64,000 nucleotides of DNA from Thalassospira lucentensis (lineage in GTDB: Bacteria; Pseudomonadota; Alphaproteobacteria; Rhodospirillales; Thalassospiraceae). The notes beneath the pieces were generated by a model. It did not search any database. It saw only the letters and a list, made by a program, of their open reading frames with translations, and was not told the DNA's origin. The stretch is from positions 62,001 to 126,000 of the forward strand of contig NZ_JAATOV010000004.1 of NCBI RefSeq assembly GCF_011806425.1, in the 5' to 3' direction. The position numbers and the translations under genes are program-made. Below, piece by piece: positions 34,344 to 42,647 of this stretch. Position 1 is the stretch's first letter; every line of letters begins with the position of its first letter.

Positions 34344-35125
34344 ATGCCTTTGCTCTCCCTTGCTTCCACAACCATGTAATCAACACCGTGATCTTCTAAG
34401 ATCTTGGCATCGGCATCGGATAGACCATCATCGGTGATCAGCCGGTGAACGCGCGTTAGCGGCAGTGCAACCGTTGGCGGGCGCTCGGCAAATTTGCGGC
34501 TATCAACAAGGACGATGGTTTCATTTGCTTGGCGGGACATGTCATCACACAACCGCACCAGCAACGGATGGCTTTCAAGCAGCCCATGCGAGCTGATGCC
34601 AAGGGCGCCGACAAAGAATTGATCGGCGAAAAAGTCATAACCCTTGCCCGCCGGGTCATACAAAATCCCCGGTTCCCGGTGCACGTCACCACCGCCGACA
34701 GTCAGTTGGCAGGTGCCATTTTCCGAGAGATACCCCGCAAGCGGCGTTGAGTTGGTGAAGACGCGAATATTGCGTGATGCGATCTGGGTGCCAAAGTGAA
34801 AACAGGTCGACCCTGCATGAACGATGATCGATGATCCATCGCGCACCAGACTTGCGGCAGCCACGGCAATTGCACGTTTACTATCAACGGCAATGTCACG
34901 GTTTTCGATAAAGGGAAGATTGACAGCACGGCGTTGCACGGGCACCGCGTTTGCGGCAATGCCACCGTGGACTTTTTGGCCCAATCCCGCATCGGAAAGC
35001 TTTTCAATGTCACGTCGCGCCGTCGCAGACGAGACACCCATGACAGATGCAAGCTCATTGACCGAGACAAAGGTTTTTTCTTCCAGCAATTCGACAATTG
35101 CTTGGTGTCTTGGTAGATCGCTCAT
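34340..35125 (-). CDS. DeoR/GlpR family transcriptional regulator
   Basis: A 261-aa protein. The N-terminal DeoR HTH ([37 protein letters not shown], about residues 7-44) is followed by a wing with VHGGI and a DeoRC sugar-phosphate sensor domain ([43 protein letters not shown]). Such proteins repress carbohydrate operons until a phosphorylated intermediate binds. It is the first gene of the sugar operon, implying autoregulation. Phased repeats at 35411-35470 upstream are candidate operators. Confidence 0.92.
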   Translation of the reverse strand: MSDLPRHQAIVELLEEKTFVSVNELASVMGVSSATARRDIEKLSDAGLGQKVHGGIAANAVPVQRRAVNLPFIENRDIAVDSKRAIAVAAASLVRDGSSIIVHAGSTCFHFGTQIASRNIRVFTNSTPLAGYLSENGTCQLTVGGGDVHREPGILYDPAGKGYDFFADQFFVGALGISSHGLLESHPLLVRLCDDMSRQANETIVLVDSRKFAERPPTVALPLTRVHRLITDDGLSDADAKILEDHGVDYMVVEARESKGI

Positions 35126-35572
35126 TCGACGTCCATCCCTAGCCTGCCGGTTTTATGTTTACCGATCATTGCCAGTGACGATGAACCAGTTCGATCTTTT
35201 TTGCAACATTTTAGTCACATAATGAAATAAAATGATCATTTCTGCAGCGCGCATGAGCGAAAATGGCAACGCACGGCGGCTATTTTACCGTTAAAGAAGA
35301 ATGATTTAGAGGTAAATCTTTTAAAAGTTGCGATTACAGCGCCCCGTAGAGTCGCCAAAGAGCGATTGGGGCGTCCAAATCTGTGAGTAACAGGGAAATT
35401 GCACCATTTGTGCTCAGTGTTGCTCAGTACCGCTCACGTCGCGTCCAACTGAGCGCCATTGAGCGCACATCACGGCAAGCTCTGCTCAAACTTAAGCAAA
35501 CCATTTCAGTCCGGTTTGACCAACAAAGCCGAGTCTTTGTCAAAGCACGCAACGTTGCATGACGAAAATACG
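35126..35572. other. upstream control region of the sugar operon
   Basis: 447 bp between the LysR stop and the DeoR start. It contains the GCTCA/TGAGC repeats at 35411-35470 and an AT-rich stretch at about 35215-35340 likely to hold the promoter. No gene is recognised. Confidence 0.6.
35411..35470. repeat. 10-bp-phased GCTCA repeats, candidate operator array
   Basis: GCTCA occurs at 35412, 35422 and 35432, exactly 10 bp apart, in the context TGCTCAGT/TGCTCAGT/CGCTCACG. The complement TGAGC follows at 35450 and 35460, again 10 bp apart. Another GCTCA lies at 35484. Helical phasing plus opposed orientation suggests cooperative binding of a regulator on one DNA face, most simply the DeoR protein encoded downstream. 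Confidence 0.55.
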
Positions 35573-36472
35573 TCAGCCGACAGCAAGTTCTTGCGCCTCT
35601 GCCAAGAGCCAATCACGAAACAGCTTTGCCTGCCCGCGAAGGGCGCGGCTTTTGGGGTGGACCAGATAATAGCCAAACGGTACGCGCAGGACATTTTGGG
35701 GAAACAGGTGAACAAGTTTGCCCTCGGCAACGTCTTCTTCGGTTAGGAGCGGATTGGCAAGAACAACACCCTGCCCGTGAATGGCGGCCTCGATCGCCAT
35801 GGAGGTTTGATCAATTTCAATTCGGGTGATTTTGCCAACTTCCTGTGCAGCAAGGCCGGAATACGCACCCAGCCAATCATCCCACCACGCATGCAAGATA
35901 TCGTTCAACAAGGTGGCGCGGGCCAGATCGTCGGGTGTTTGCAAGTTCAGTTGATCCCGGTAGGACGGCGCGCAAAAGGTTGCAGCCTGCCCCTGATAAA
36001 GCAGCACGGTTTCAAGACTGTCATCTTGGTCATCGAAATAGCGAACGGCGATATCAACCGGATCAAGATTGAAATCGATCATCTGGCTTTGCGATCCGAC
36101 ATGCAGCGATGTTGTCGGGTGATCAATCAGAAAGCGCGCCATGCGGCGTGAAAACCATTTCGCCGCAAAGCTTGGCGGCATCACAACCCGAACCGACCGA
36201 TCAGACCGATCGCGCACCTGTTGGCTGGCATCAACAATTTGGCGCAAGGCGGGCTGAATACGCGCGGCATATTCCAGACCATCGGCCGTCGGACGGATTT
36301 GCCGGACAGAGCGTGTAAACAGCTCCTGCCCCAGCCACTCTTCGAGCTTTTTGATCTGCTGACCAATCGCGCCTGGGGTGACGTTTAATTCTTCGGCGGC
36401 AAGAGAAAAACTATTTAGTCGAATAGCAGCCTCAAACGCACGCAACGAGTTTAGCGGAGGATATGAAACCAT
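35573..36472 (-). CDS. LysR family regulator (GcvA-like)
   Basis: A 299-aa protein. The N-terminal wHTH PPLNSLRAFEAAIRLNSFSLAAEELNVTPGAIGQQIKKLEEWLG (about residues 5-48) is the GcvA/AmpR-type pattern, followed by the periplasmic-binding-protein-like effector domain (VDIAVRYFDDQD, IHGQGVVLANPLL). It is divergent from the EamA exporter 97 bp away, the usual arrangement for a LysR and its target. The gap is short enough to contain a shared operator. The effector is unknown. Confidence 0.92.
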   Translation of the reverse strand: MVSYPPLNSLRAFEAAIRLNSFSLAAEELNVTPGAIGQQIKKLEEWLGQELFTRSVRQIRPTADGLEYAARIQPALRQIVDASQQVRDRSDRSVRVVMPPSFAAKWFSRRMARFLIDHPTTSLHVGSQSQMIDFNLDPVDIAVRYFDDQDDSLETVLLYQGQAATFCAPSYRDQLNLQTPDDLARATLLNDILHAWWDDWLGAYSGLAAQEVGKITRIEIDQTSMAIEAAIHGQGVVLANPLLTEEDVAEGKLVHLFPQNVLRVPFGYYLVHPKSRALRGQAKLFRDWLLAEAQELAVG

Positions 36473-36569
36473 GATGCAGTTTTTCTATTCCATTGCACAG
36501 ATAACATGATTTGTAGCCGATGCGCGCAGTTCCTACAATCGGGCAATCCCCACAAGCGAAAGCGACCCG

Positions 36570-37538
36570 ATGAAACGCAGCATATCGAACCCTTATTTTA
36601 TCTTTGGTCTTCTGGCCCTGTTATGGGGTCTGACGTTTCTGTTTAACAAAATCGCTGGCGTCGTGGTGTCGCCCATTCAAATCGTCATGGTGCGGGTGGT
36701 GATGGGATTTTTACCGGTCCTTGCCTTTGCCCTGTCGCGCAAGGTTTTGCGCTGGGAACATATCCGTCATTTGCACCATTTCGTGGTGATGTCGCTGTTG
36801 GCGGCGACGGTATATTATTATGCCTTTGCCACGGGCATTTCGCTTTTACCATCAAGTACGGCAGGGATGTTAAGCGGGGCCATCCCACTATTTTCATTCG
36901 TCGCAGCCGCGATATTTCTGCGTTCAGAGCCAATCAATATCCGATCCATCAGCGGGCTTTTGATCGGGTTTAGCGGTGTCATCCTGATTGCCCGACCGTG
37001 GGACAGCGCGATTACCAGCAGTGATTTAAACGGGGTACTGTGCATAACCTTTGGATCATGCTGCGTTGGATTGTCATTTGTTTACACGCGCAAATTCATA
37101 AGCCCGCTTGGCATATCGCCGATTGCGCTGTGCACCTATCAGCTGGGACTTGCGTCCATCACCTTGCTGATCATGGGGGATTATGACGGGATTTCGATGA
37201 TTTTCACCGACTGGAAAGCCGCCGGATCACTGTTTATCGGGCTGGGCCTGATGGGAACAGGTGTCGCGTTTATGTGCTATTACCATCTGGTCGGGATATT
37301 GGGGGCGATCAAAACAGCCAGCGTCACCTATATCCCACCCGTCATCGGGCTTTTGACCGGTGGACTGATCCTGGGCGAGACGATTTCGATTAGCGACATC
37401 ATCGCCACCGCCGCAATTTTATCGGGCACCTTGCTGATGCAATCCTCGCGAAATGCGACAGCCAACACCCAAAGCCCACCTACCCGAACGCCATCAGATG
37501 GCAGCACAACAGCACAGCATCCCTGCAAGCAAACCTAA
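36570..37538 (+). CDS. EamA/DMT family transporter
   Basis: A 322-aa membrane protein with ten predicted helices in two EamA repeats. Repeat 1 begins FIFGLLALLWGLTFLFNKIAG and repeat 2 begins after GVLCITFGSCCVGLSFVYTR. The second-repeat end PPVIGLLTGGLILGE is typical. DMT proteins mostly export amino acids or small metabolites in exchange for protons. A hydrophilic Thr/Pro/Ser-rich tail of about 30 residues follows the last helix. The divergent LysR gene probably controls it. Confidence 0.9.
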   Translation: MKRSISNPYFIFGLLALLWGLTFLFNKIAGVVVSPIQIVMVRVVMGFLPVLAFALSRKVLRWEHIRHLHHFVVMSLLAATVYYYAFATGISLLPSSTAGMLSGAIPLFSFVAAAIFLRSEPINIRSISGLLIGFSGVILIARPWDSAITSSDLNGVLCITFGSCCVGLSFVYTRKFISPLGISPIALCTYQLGLASITLLIMGDYDGISMIFTDWKAAGSLFIGLGLMGTGVAFMCYYHLVGILGAIKTASVTYIPPVIGLLTGGLILGETISISDIIATAAILSGTLLMQSSRNATANTQSPPTRTPSDGSTTAQHPCKQT

Positions 37539-37592
37539 ACCGTGTCTGACACACCCCCGCGAAATGGCGCGGGGGCGTGTGCATTTACGCAG

Positions 37593-38297
37593 TTATGCGC
37601 GCGTCACAGATGCCGCGCGGACAAAGGCGGTGATCAGCGGATGGGTTTCGCCGCGCAAGGCGGATCGTTCGGGCTGGAAAGCGGTGCCGATGAAAAAGCG
37701 ATGGCCGCGCAACTCAACCGCACGCGGATCATCATTATTGTCCCAGGCACTGATCACAAGATCCTGCCCATCAAGCAGCCCGGCATATTCCGGGTTCAGC
37801 CCATAACTGCAGCGATATGTTTCGCTGATGGTCGGGACACCATAATGGCTTTGGATCAAACTGTTTGCGGCCAATTTGATGCCGCCATCCTGATCAATCA
37901 GGGCACAGACAAGCGGTGCGATCAGCGGCAATGCCGCATCCGGGTCGGTTTCGGCATTGGCAGCATCGGCAAGCCCCAAAACATTGCGGGCATATTCCAG
38001 AACCGCATGTTGATACCCACCACAGGTTCCGAGAAATGCGAGGTTATGTTCACGGGCATAGCGAATGGCATTTAACGCCCCGTCCAAACTGGCATACGGG
38101 CTGGCCGGGACACACCAAACACCATCATATTGCGCCAGAACATGATCCGCATCCGGGGCAAGGGTCGGCGTTGCGATCCAGTCAAACGCGACATCGGTTC
38201 CGATATGATCAGCAGCAATTTGAAGGGCTTTGGGGATGGCTTGGTGGGCGACGACATTTGGGTTGAAGTCGCCAACAAGTGCAAGGCGGATGGTCAT
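37593..38297 (-). CDS. stand-alone CTP-synthase-like glutamine amidotransferase domain
   Basis: A 234-aa protein related to the class I GATase domain of CTP synthase (PyrG) but lacking the synthase half. The nucleophile elbow LGTCGGYQHAVLEYARNVLG carries Cys92. The His-Pro-Glu of the Cys-His-Glu triad is replaced by Gln-Pro-Glu (FQPE, 207-210), so glutaminase activity is doubtful or needs another base. Such stand-alone proteins occur in several bacteria without assigned function. It lies downstream of the response regulator on the same strand, separated by a terminator. Confidence 0.8.
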   Translation of the reverse strand: MTIRLALVGDFNPNVVAHQAIPKALQIAADHIGTDVAFDWIATPTLAPDADHVLAQYDGVWCVPASPYASLDGALNAIRYAREHNLAFLGTCGGYQHAVLEYARNVLGLADAANAETDPDAALPLIAPLVCALIDQDGGIKLAANSLIQSHYGVPTISETYRCSYGLNPEYAGLLDGQDLVISAWDNNDDPRAVELRGHRFFIGTAFQPERSALRGETHPLITAFVRAASVTRA

Positions 38298-38353
38298 AAA
38301 AAGAAAATCCTCGTTTCAGGTGACATAGCGAGGAAAACAGCCGTGTTGATCAT

Positions 38354-38381
38354 AAAAAACGGCCCGTGAAAACACGGGCCG
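38354..38381 (-). terminator. intrinsic terminator of the response regulator gene
   Basis: A 9-bp perfect stem CGGCCCGTG/CACGGGCCG, 4-nt loop, with a run of six T on the minus strand, 38 nt beyond the regulator stop. Confidence 0.92.
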
Positions 38382-38418
38382 AATTAACGCTCAGACAGAG
38401 CTGCCTTTGACGAGCATA

Positions 38419-39096
38419 TTACAAAGTTCCGGTACGCGCCATATCTTCGAGTGCGATTTTTACCGCTTGGGCGCGATTCGAAACGTTGAGTTTGCGATAG
38501 ATGTTTTTCAGGTGGTATTTTACCGTGATTTCGCGCAAATCAAGATGCCGCGCGATATCCTTGTTCGGGCGTCCTTCGGCAAGCAAGGCCAACACTTCGC
38601 GTTCGCGCGGTGTCAGACGTGCAAAATCACCTTCATTGCCAAAGCCACCCGCCATGCGTTTGTCCGCGTCCGGCCCACCAACGATGCCGTCGCTCATATC
38701 GTTGAGGATCGAAGACGGAAGATATTTTTCACCTGCAAGGACCAGCTGAATGGCATTTGCCAATGCCTGGCCGCGCAGCGTTTTGGGAATGAACCCTTGT
38801 GCGCCAGCTTCAATTGCGTGGCGGACATCTTCGCTGCGATAGGCACCGGAAAGCAAAACAACTGCCGTGGTTTTGACAGCCTTATCCAATGTCCGTTTTA
38901 GGCCCTCGAGCCCGTTCATGCCGGGCATTCGAAGATCCAGCAAGATCAGGTCGAAATTATTTGTCGCATCAATACATTCGAGTGCCGGTTCCAAAGAACC
39001 GGCTTCAACGACTTCACACCCATCAAAATATTGCTGAAACAGCAACGATAGTGCTTCACGAACCAAATCGTGATCGTCCACCAATAGGATACGCAA
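38419..39096 (-). CDS. NarL/LuxR-type response regulator (orphan)
   Basis: A 225-aa protein. The REC domain (about 1-120) has the acidic pair in LLVDDHD, phospho-acceptor Asp in LILLDLRMPGMNG, Ser in VVLLSGAYR and Lys in FIPKTL. The LuxR HTH (about 155-215) reads LTPREREVLALLAEGRPNKDIARHLDLREITVKYHLKNIYRKLNVSNRAQAV. A Gly-rich linker joins them. The TTG start at 39096 is the only codon compatible with the REC N-terminus; AGAGGGG lies upstream. No histidine kinase is adjacent, so it is an orphan whose partner must be elsewhere. Confidence 0.9.
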   Translation of the reverse strand: MRILLVDDHDLVREALSLLFQQYFDGCEVVEAGSLEPALECIDATNNFDLILLDLRMPGMNGLEGLKRTLDKAVKTTAVVLLSGAYRSEDVRHAIEAGAQGFIPKTLRGQALANAIQLVLAGEKYLPSSILNDMSDGIVGGPDADKRMAGGFGNEGDFARLTPREREVLALLAEGRPNKDIARHLDLREITVKYHLKNIYRKLNVSNRAQAVKIALEDMARTGTL

Positions 39097-39254
39097 ATCC
39101 CCTGCCCCTCTTTACCACACAGGCGTCCCTACCCAGACACCACGAGCACCACACCAAAAAGTTGTACCCTTTATTATTTTTTGTTCACATAAAGAATACG
39201 GGACAGCTTAGGTGTTTGCAAACCCGAAGATTTTTCACACATCGCTGGTTGTAG

Positions 39255-39575
39255 TTACCCGCCGAGGAGTTCGGCCCGCGCAACCGGACGAAGTTCTTCG
39301 AGTTTGGCCTGTACTGTGCTTAACGTCACGCCTGTGTTTTCGCGTTCAAGGTCGATCATCAAGAAATTGATGATACTGTTTTCTTTGGGATTTGTAATTA
39401 CTTCGCCAATGACCTTCTTGGCGTAGTCCTGACAGGCGGCTGGCGACAGGCCCATTTGCTCGCCGGCCCACATGGCAAGCATCTTATAAAGGTGGGCTTC
39501 AATCCGGAAATCTTGTTCCAAGTCGAAACTGTATTTCGCTTCGAAGCCGCGTTCGCGATCATTCATCGTGTTCAT
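39255..39575 (-). CDS. DUF1476 protein (F1-ATPase zeta-subunit type)
   Basis: A 106-aa all-helical protein starting MNDRERGFEAKYSFDLEQDFRIEAHLYKMLAMWAGEQMGLS, the DUF1476 signature. In Paracoccus the homologue is the zeta subunit that inhibits ATP hydrolysis by F1-ATPase; members in other alphaproteobacteria inhibit to varying degrees, so function here is inferred. AAGGGGA precedes the ATG. Its position near purC is common in the class and helps assign the window to alphaproteobacteria. Confidence 0.92.
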   Translation of the reverse strand: MNTMNDRERGFEAKYSFDLEQDFRIEAHLYKMLAMWAGEQMGLSPAACQDYAKKVIGEVITNPKENSIINFLMIDLERENTGVTLSTVQAKLEELRPVARAELLGG

Positions 39576-39721
39576 GTCGTCCCCTTTTCCCTGATGTTCG
39601 TCTTTAATTCGGATCGATTACATGCACTGTACTACGTATGACCGCGCAGGGGTAATTTCATCCCCTTATAGGTCACTTTTGAATTTGACAAACTCGTCCT
39701 CATGCCGCTTTGATCTGGCTC

Positions 39722-40501
39722 ATGTGTACAGTCATTATATTACGCCGACCCGACCATGATTGGCCCGTTCTTATTGGGGCCAATCGCGACGAAATGAACA
39801 ACCGCCCCTGGCAGCCACCCGCGCGCCATTGGGAAGACCGCCCCGATGTTGTCGCAGGACTCGATGAAACGGCCGGTGGCACGTGGCTTGGCGTTAACGA
39901 AGAGGGTGTGGTGGCCGCCGTCCTTAATCGGTTTGGCACCCTTGGCCCGGCCGATGACAAACGATCACGCGGTGAATTGCCACTTGAAGCACTTGATCAT
40001 GCCGATGCCATTGTCGCCGCACAGGCCCTGGCCGAACTTGATGGCACGGCCTATCGCCCGTTTAATATGGTGATTGCCGATAACCGCGATGCATATTGGC
40101 TGGCCAATCGGGGCGATGGTAAAATTGAAATCGCCGAAATCCCCGAAGGCCTGTCGATTGTGACGGCCTATGATTTGAACGACACCGAAAACAGCCCACG
40201 GACAAAGCGCAATCTGCCGCGCTTTATCAGTGCGCCCGCCCCCAATCCCGAAGCCGACGATTGGTTTGCATGGCAGGCATTGCTTGCCGATACCGGTGTT
40301 ATGCCACCAGACCCCGATCATTATGATATTCGCAGCGACGCACTTTTGGTTCGCAGCAATATGGGATTTGAAACGGTTTGCTCATCGGTGATCGGGCTTC
40401 CGGCGATTCCCACCGATAAAAACGAACTTCCGCGTCGTCCGGTCTGGTTATTTGCCAATGGGCAGCCCGACACCACCCCATTTCACCCGGTTGCCTTATA
40501 G
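39722..40501 (+). CDS. NRDE family protein (TANGO2-like)
   Basis: A 259-aa protein. MCTVIILRRPDHDWPVLIGANRDEMNNRPW shows Cys2 exposed after Met removal, the mark of an N-terminal-nucleophile-like fold, and the NRDE motif itself. TAGGTWLGVNEEGVVAAVLNR is the second family block. Human TANGO2 is linked to heme or lipid handling; the bacterial function is not settled. ATG 39722 is required to place Cys at position 2; a TTG at 39710 is rejected. It lies 250 bp before purC on the same strand. Confidence 0.9.
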   Translation: MCTVIILRRPDHDWPVLIGANRDEMNNRPWQPPARHWEDRPDVVAGLDETAGGTWLGVNEEGVVAAVLNRFGTLGPADDKRSRGELPLEALDHADAIVAAQALAELDGTAYRPFNMVIADNRDAYWLANRGDGKIEIAEIPEGLSIVTAYDLNDTENSPRTKRNLPRFISAPAPNPEADDWFAWQALLADTGVMPPDPDHYDIRSDALLVRSNMGFETVCSSVIGLPAIPTDKNELPRRPVWLFANGQPDTTPFHPVAL

Positions 40502-40754
40502 GCACCGGGGAGATGCCGGGGCGCCCCCACACTTGGAAAAAGCGTGTAAAACGGCGCAATACGGTCGAAATATCGGCGAAATATTGCGTCGCAATAGCGT
40601 TTGGTCGGACTGTTGCAAATTCTGATTATCAAATCTGCATAAATAGACCTTACGCGACAATTGAGTTTCTGTCCCAGCACTGCTATATGGGGGGCGCGAT
40701 TTTCAGGGTGCTTGGGGACACTCCCAGCACACAAAGATGTGAAAGATCCCGCCA

Positions 40755-41513
40755 ATGTCCAGAAAGACGCCCATCTATGAGGGCAAAGCCAAGGTTCTTT
40801 ACGACGGTACCGAACCAGGCACGATCATTCAGTATTTCAAAGATGATGCCACCGCCTTTAACGCGCAGAAGCGCGGCACGATTGCAGGCAAGGGTGTGCT
40901 CAACAACATGATTACCGAATTCGTCATGAGCCGCCTGGCGGAAATCGGCATCCCGACACACTTCATTCGCCGTTTGAACATGCGCGAACAGCTATGCCGC
41001 AAATGTGAAATCGTTCCGATCGAAGTTGTTGTGCGCAACATCGTCGCCGGTTCGATGGCAAAGCGTCTTGGCCTTGAAGAAGGCGAACGTCTGCCGCGTC
41101 CGATTGTCGAGTTTTATTACAAAGACGACGATCTGGGCGATCCGCTGGTATCGGATGAACATATCCTCGCTCTGGGTTGGGCAAGTGCCGAAGAGCTTGA
41201 GGAAATTGTTGGCATGACGCTGCGTGTGAATGACTACTTGTGTGGTCTGATGCGTGGCATTGGCATCAAACTGGTTGATTTCAAACTTGAGTTTGGCCGT
41301 GTTTGGGAAGGCGATTTTGCACAGCTTGTTCTGGCCGATGAGTTCAGCCCGGATAACTGCCGTCTTTGGGATGCGGAAACCAACGAAAAGATGGATAAGG
41401 ACCGCTTCCGCCGCGATCTTGGTGGCGTTGAAGAGGCCTATCAGGAAGTGGCACGCCGCCTTGGTGTCCTGCCGGAATCCGCCGAAATAGAAATGCTCAA
41501 TAAAGACAAATAA
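40755..41513 (+). CDS. purC: SAICAR synthase
   Basis: A 252-aa enzyme, phosphoribosylaminoimidazole-succinocarboxamide synthase, which ligates aspartate to CAIR using ATP. Landmarks are [12 protein letters not shown] (ATP loop), [32 protein letters not shown] and [13 protein letters not shown], all diagnostic. First gene of the purC-purS-purQ-purL cluster, although a terminator with a UUCG loop separates it from purS. Confidence 0.96.
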   Translation: MSRKTPIYEGKAKVLYDGTEPGTIIQYFKDDATAFNAQKRGTIAGKGVLNNMITEFVMSRLAEIGIPTHFIRRLNMREQLCRKCEIVPIEVVVRNIVAGSMAKRLGLEEGERLPRPIVEFYYKDDDLGDPLVSDEHILALGWASAEELEEIVGMTLRVNDYLCGLMRGIGIKLVDFKLEFGRVWEGDFAQLVLADEFSPDNCRLWDAETNEKMDKDRFRRDLGGVEEAYQEVARRLGVLPESAEIEMLNKDK

Positions 41514-41518
41514 TCCCC

Positions 41519-41545
41519 AAGGCCGCGTTCGCGCGGCCTTTTTCT
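41519..41545 (+). terminator. UUCG-tetraloop terminator between purC and purS
   Basis: Stem AAGGCCGCG/CGCGGCCTT (9 bp) closed by TTCG and followed by TTTTTC, six nt after the purC stop. It probably attenuates read-through from purC into purSQL. Confidence 0.92.
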
Positions 41546-41637
41546 TATGGCTGGCCGGTGTGAAAATCATCGGACAGCGTTTTGTTTGCAAGCAATGCCG
41601 CGCGAAACCCGCGCATGCGAACTTAAAGGAGCTTCTC

Positions 41638-41877
41638 GTGAAAGCACGTGTTCATGTCACCCTGAAGAACGGTGTTCTTGATCCGCAAGGCAAAGCCGTT
41701 CACCACGCCCTTCAGGGTCTTGGTTTTGATGGCGTTAATGACGTCCGTCAGGGCAAGTTCATTGAACTGGAAATCGACGGTACGGACGAAGCCAAGGCCA
41801 AAGCCGAGGTCACCGAAATGTGCGAGAAGCTTCTCGCCAATACCGTGATCGAAGACTACACCATCGAGCTGGCCTAA
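41638..41877 (+). CDS. purS: phosphoribosylformylglycinamidine synthase subunit PurS
   Basis: A 79-aa small subunit that bridges PurQ and PurL in the three-part FGAM synthase. The sequence KARVHVTLKNGVLDPQGKAVHHALQGLGF, DVRQGKFIELE and CEKLLANTVIEDYTIEL is canonical. GTG 41638 follows AAAGGAG at a good distance; the longer upstream frame lacks an RBS. It is 80 bp upstream of purQ. Confidence 0.95.
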   Translation: MKARVHVTLKNGVLDPQGKAVHHALQGLGFDGVNDVRQGKFIELEIDGTDEAKAKAEVTEMCEKLLANTVIEDYTIELA

Positions 41878-41957
41878 CCGCCCCGCCAAGGTTTTGCTGC
41901 GGCAAGCCTTTGCGTATCAAGATTACGTAACGGACCCTAATCGAGAGACGGTATTTC

Positions 41958-42647
41958 ATGAAATCCGCTGTCATCCTGTTTCCCGGCATCAACCGGGAAA
42001 ATGACGCCATCGCAGCCCTAGAACAGGCGACCGGCACCAAGCCGACCCTGGTTTGGCATGGCGAAACCGAGCTTCCCAACGTCGACATCATCATGGTTCC
42101 CGGCGGTTTTTCTTATGGTGACTATCTGCGCTGCGGGGCGATGGCGGCAAAATCGCCGATCATGCGCGCCGTTGCTGACCGTGCCGGTCAGGGTGTGACC
42201 ATTTTGGGTGTGTGCAACGGTTTCCAGATTTTGACCGAAGCCGGTCTTCTGCCCGGTGCGCTGATGCGCAATGCCAGCCTGAAATTCATTTGCAAAAACA
42301 CGCATCTGAAAATCGAGAACACCAGCAGCCGCTTTACCAACCAGTATGGCATGGGCGATGTGGTCGATTATCCGGTGGCCCATCATGACGGCAACTATTT
42401 TGCCGATGAAGACACGCTGAACCGTCTTGAAGGCGAAGGCCGTGTTGTTCTGCGTTACTGCGATGCCAATGGCACGGTTGATCCGGCGACCAACCTGAAT
42501 GGGTCACAGCGCAATATTGCAGGCATCATCAACGAAGCGGGCAATGTTCTTGGCATGATGCCGCATCCGGAAAATGCCATTGATCCGCTGCATGGCGGGA
42601 TTGATGGACGCGGTCTGTTCAAAAGCATGGTGGAGGCCGTATCGTGA
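41958..42647 (+). CDS. purQ: phosphoribosylformylglycinamidine synthase subunit PurQ
   Basis: A 229-aa class I glutamine amidotransferase that supplies ammonia to PurL. The triad is complete: Cys in [10 protein letters not shown] (about residue 90) and His-x-Glu in MMPHPENAI near the C-terminus. [17 protein letters not shown] is the family N-terminus. Its TGA overlaps the GTG of purL, implying coupled synthesis of the complex. Confidence 0.96.
   Translation: MKSAVILFPGINRENDAIAALEQATGTKPTLVWHGETELPNVDIIMVPGGFSYGDYLRCGAMAAKSPIMRAVADRAGQGVTILGVCNGFQILTEAGLLPGALMRNASLKFICKNTHLKIENTSSRFTNQYGMGDVVDYPVAHHDGNYFADEDTLNRLEGEGRVVLRYCDANGTVDPATNLNGSQRNIAGIINEAGNVLGMMPHPENAIDPLHGGIDGRGLFKSMVEAVS

Noticed and set aside
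40680..40740. GTGCT...AGCAC hairpin before purC as a purine riboswitch
   Set aside because: The stem is imperfect and the conserved purine-riboswitch core and loop-loop bases are absent.
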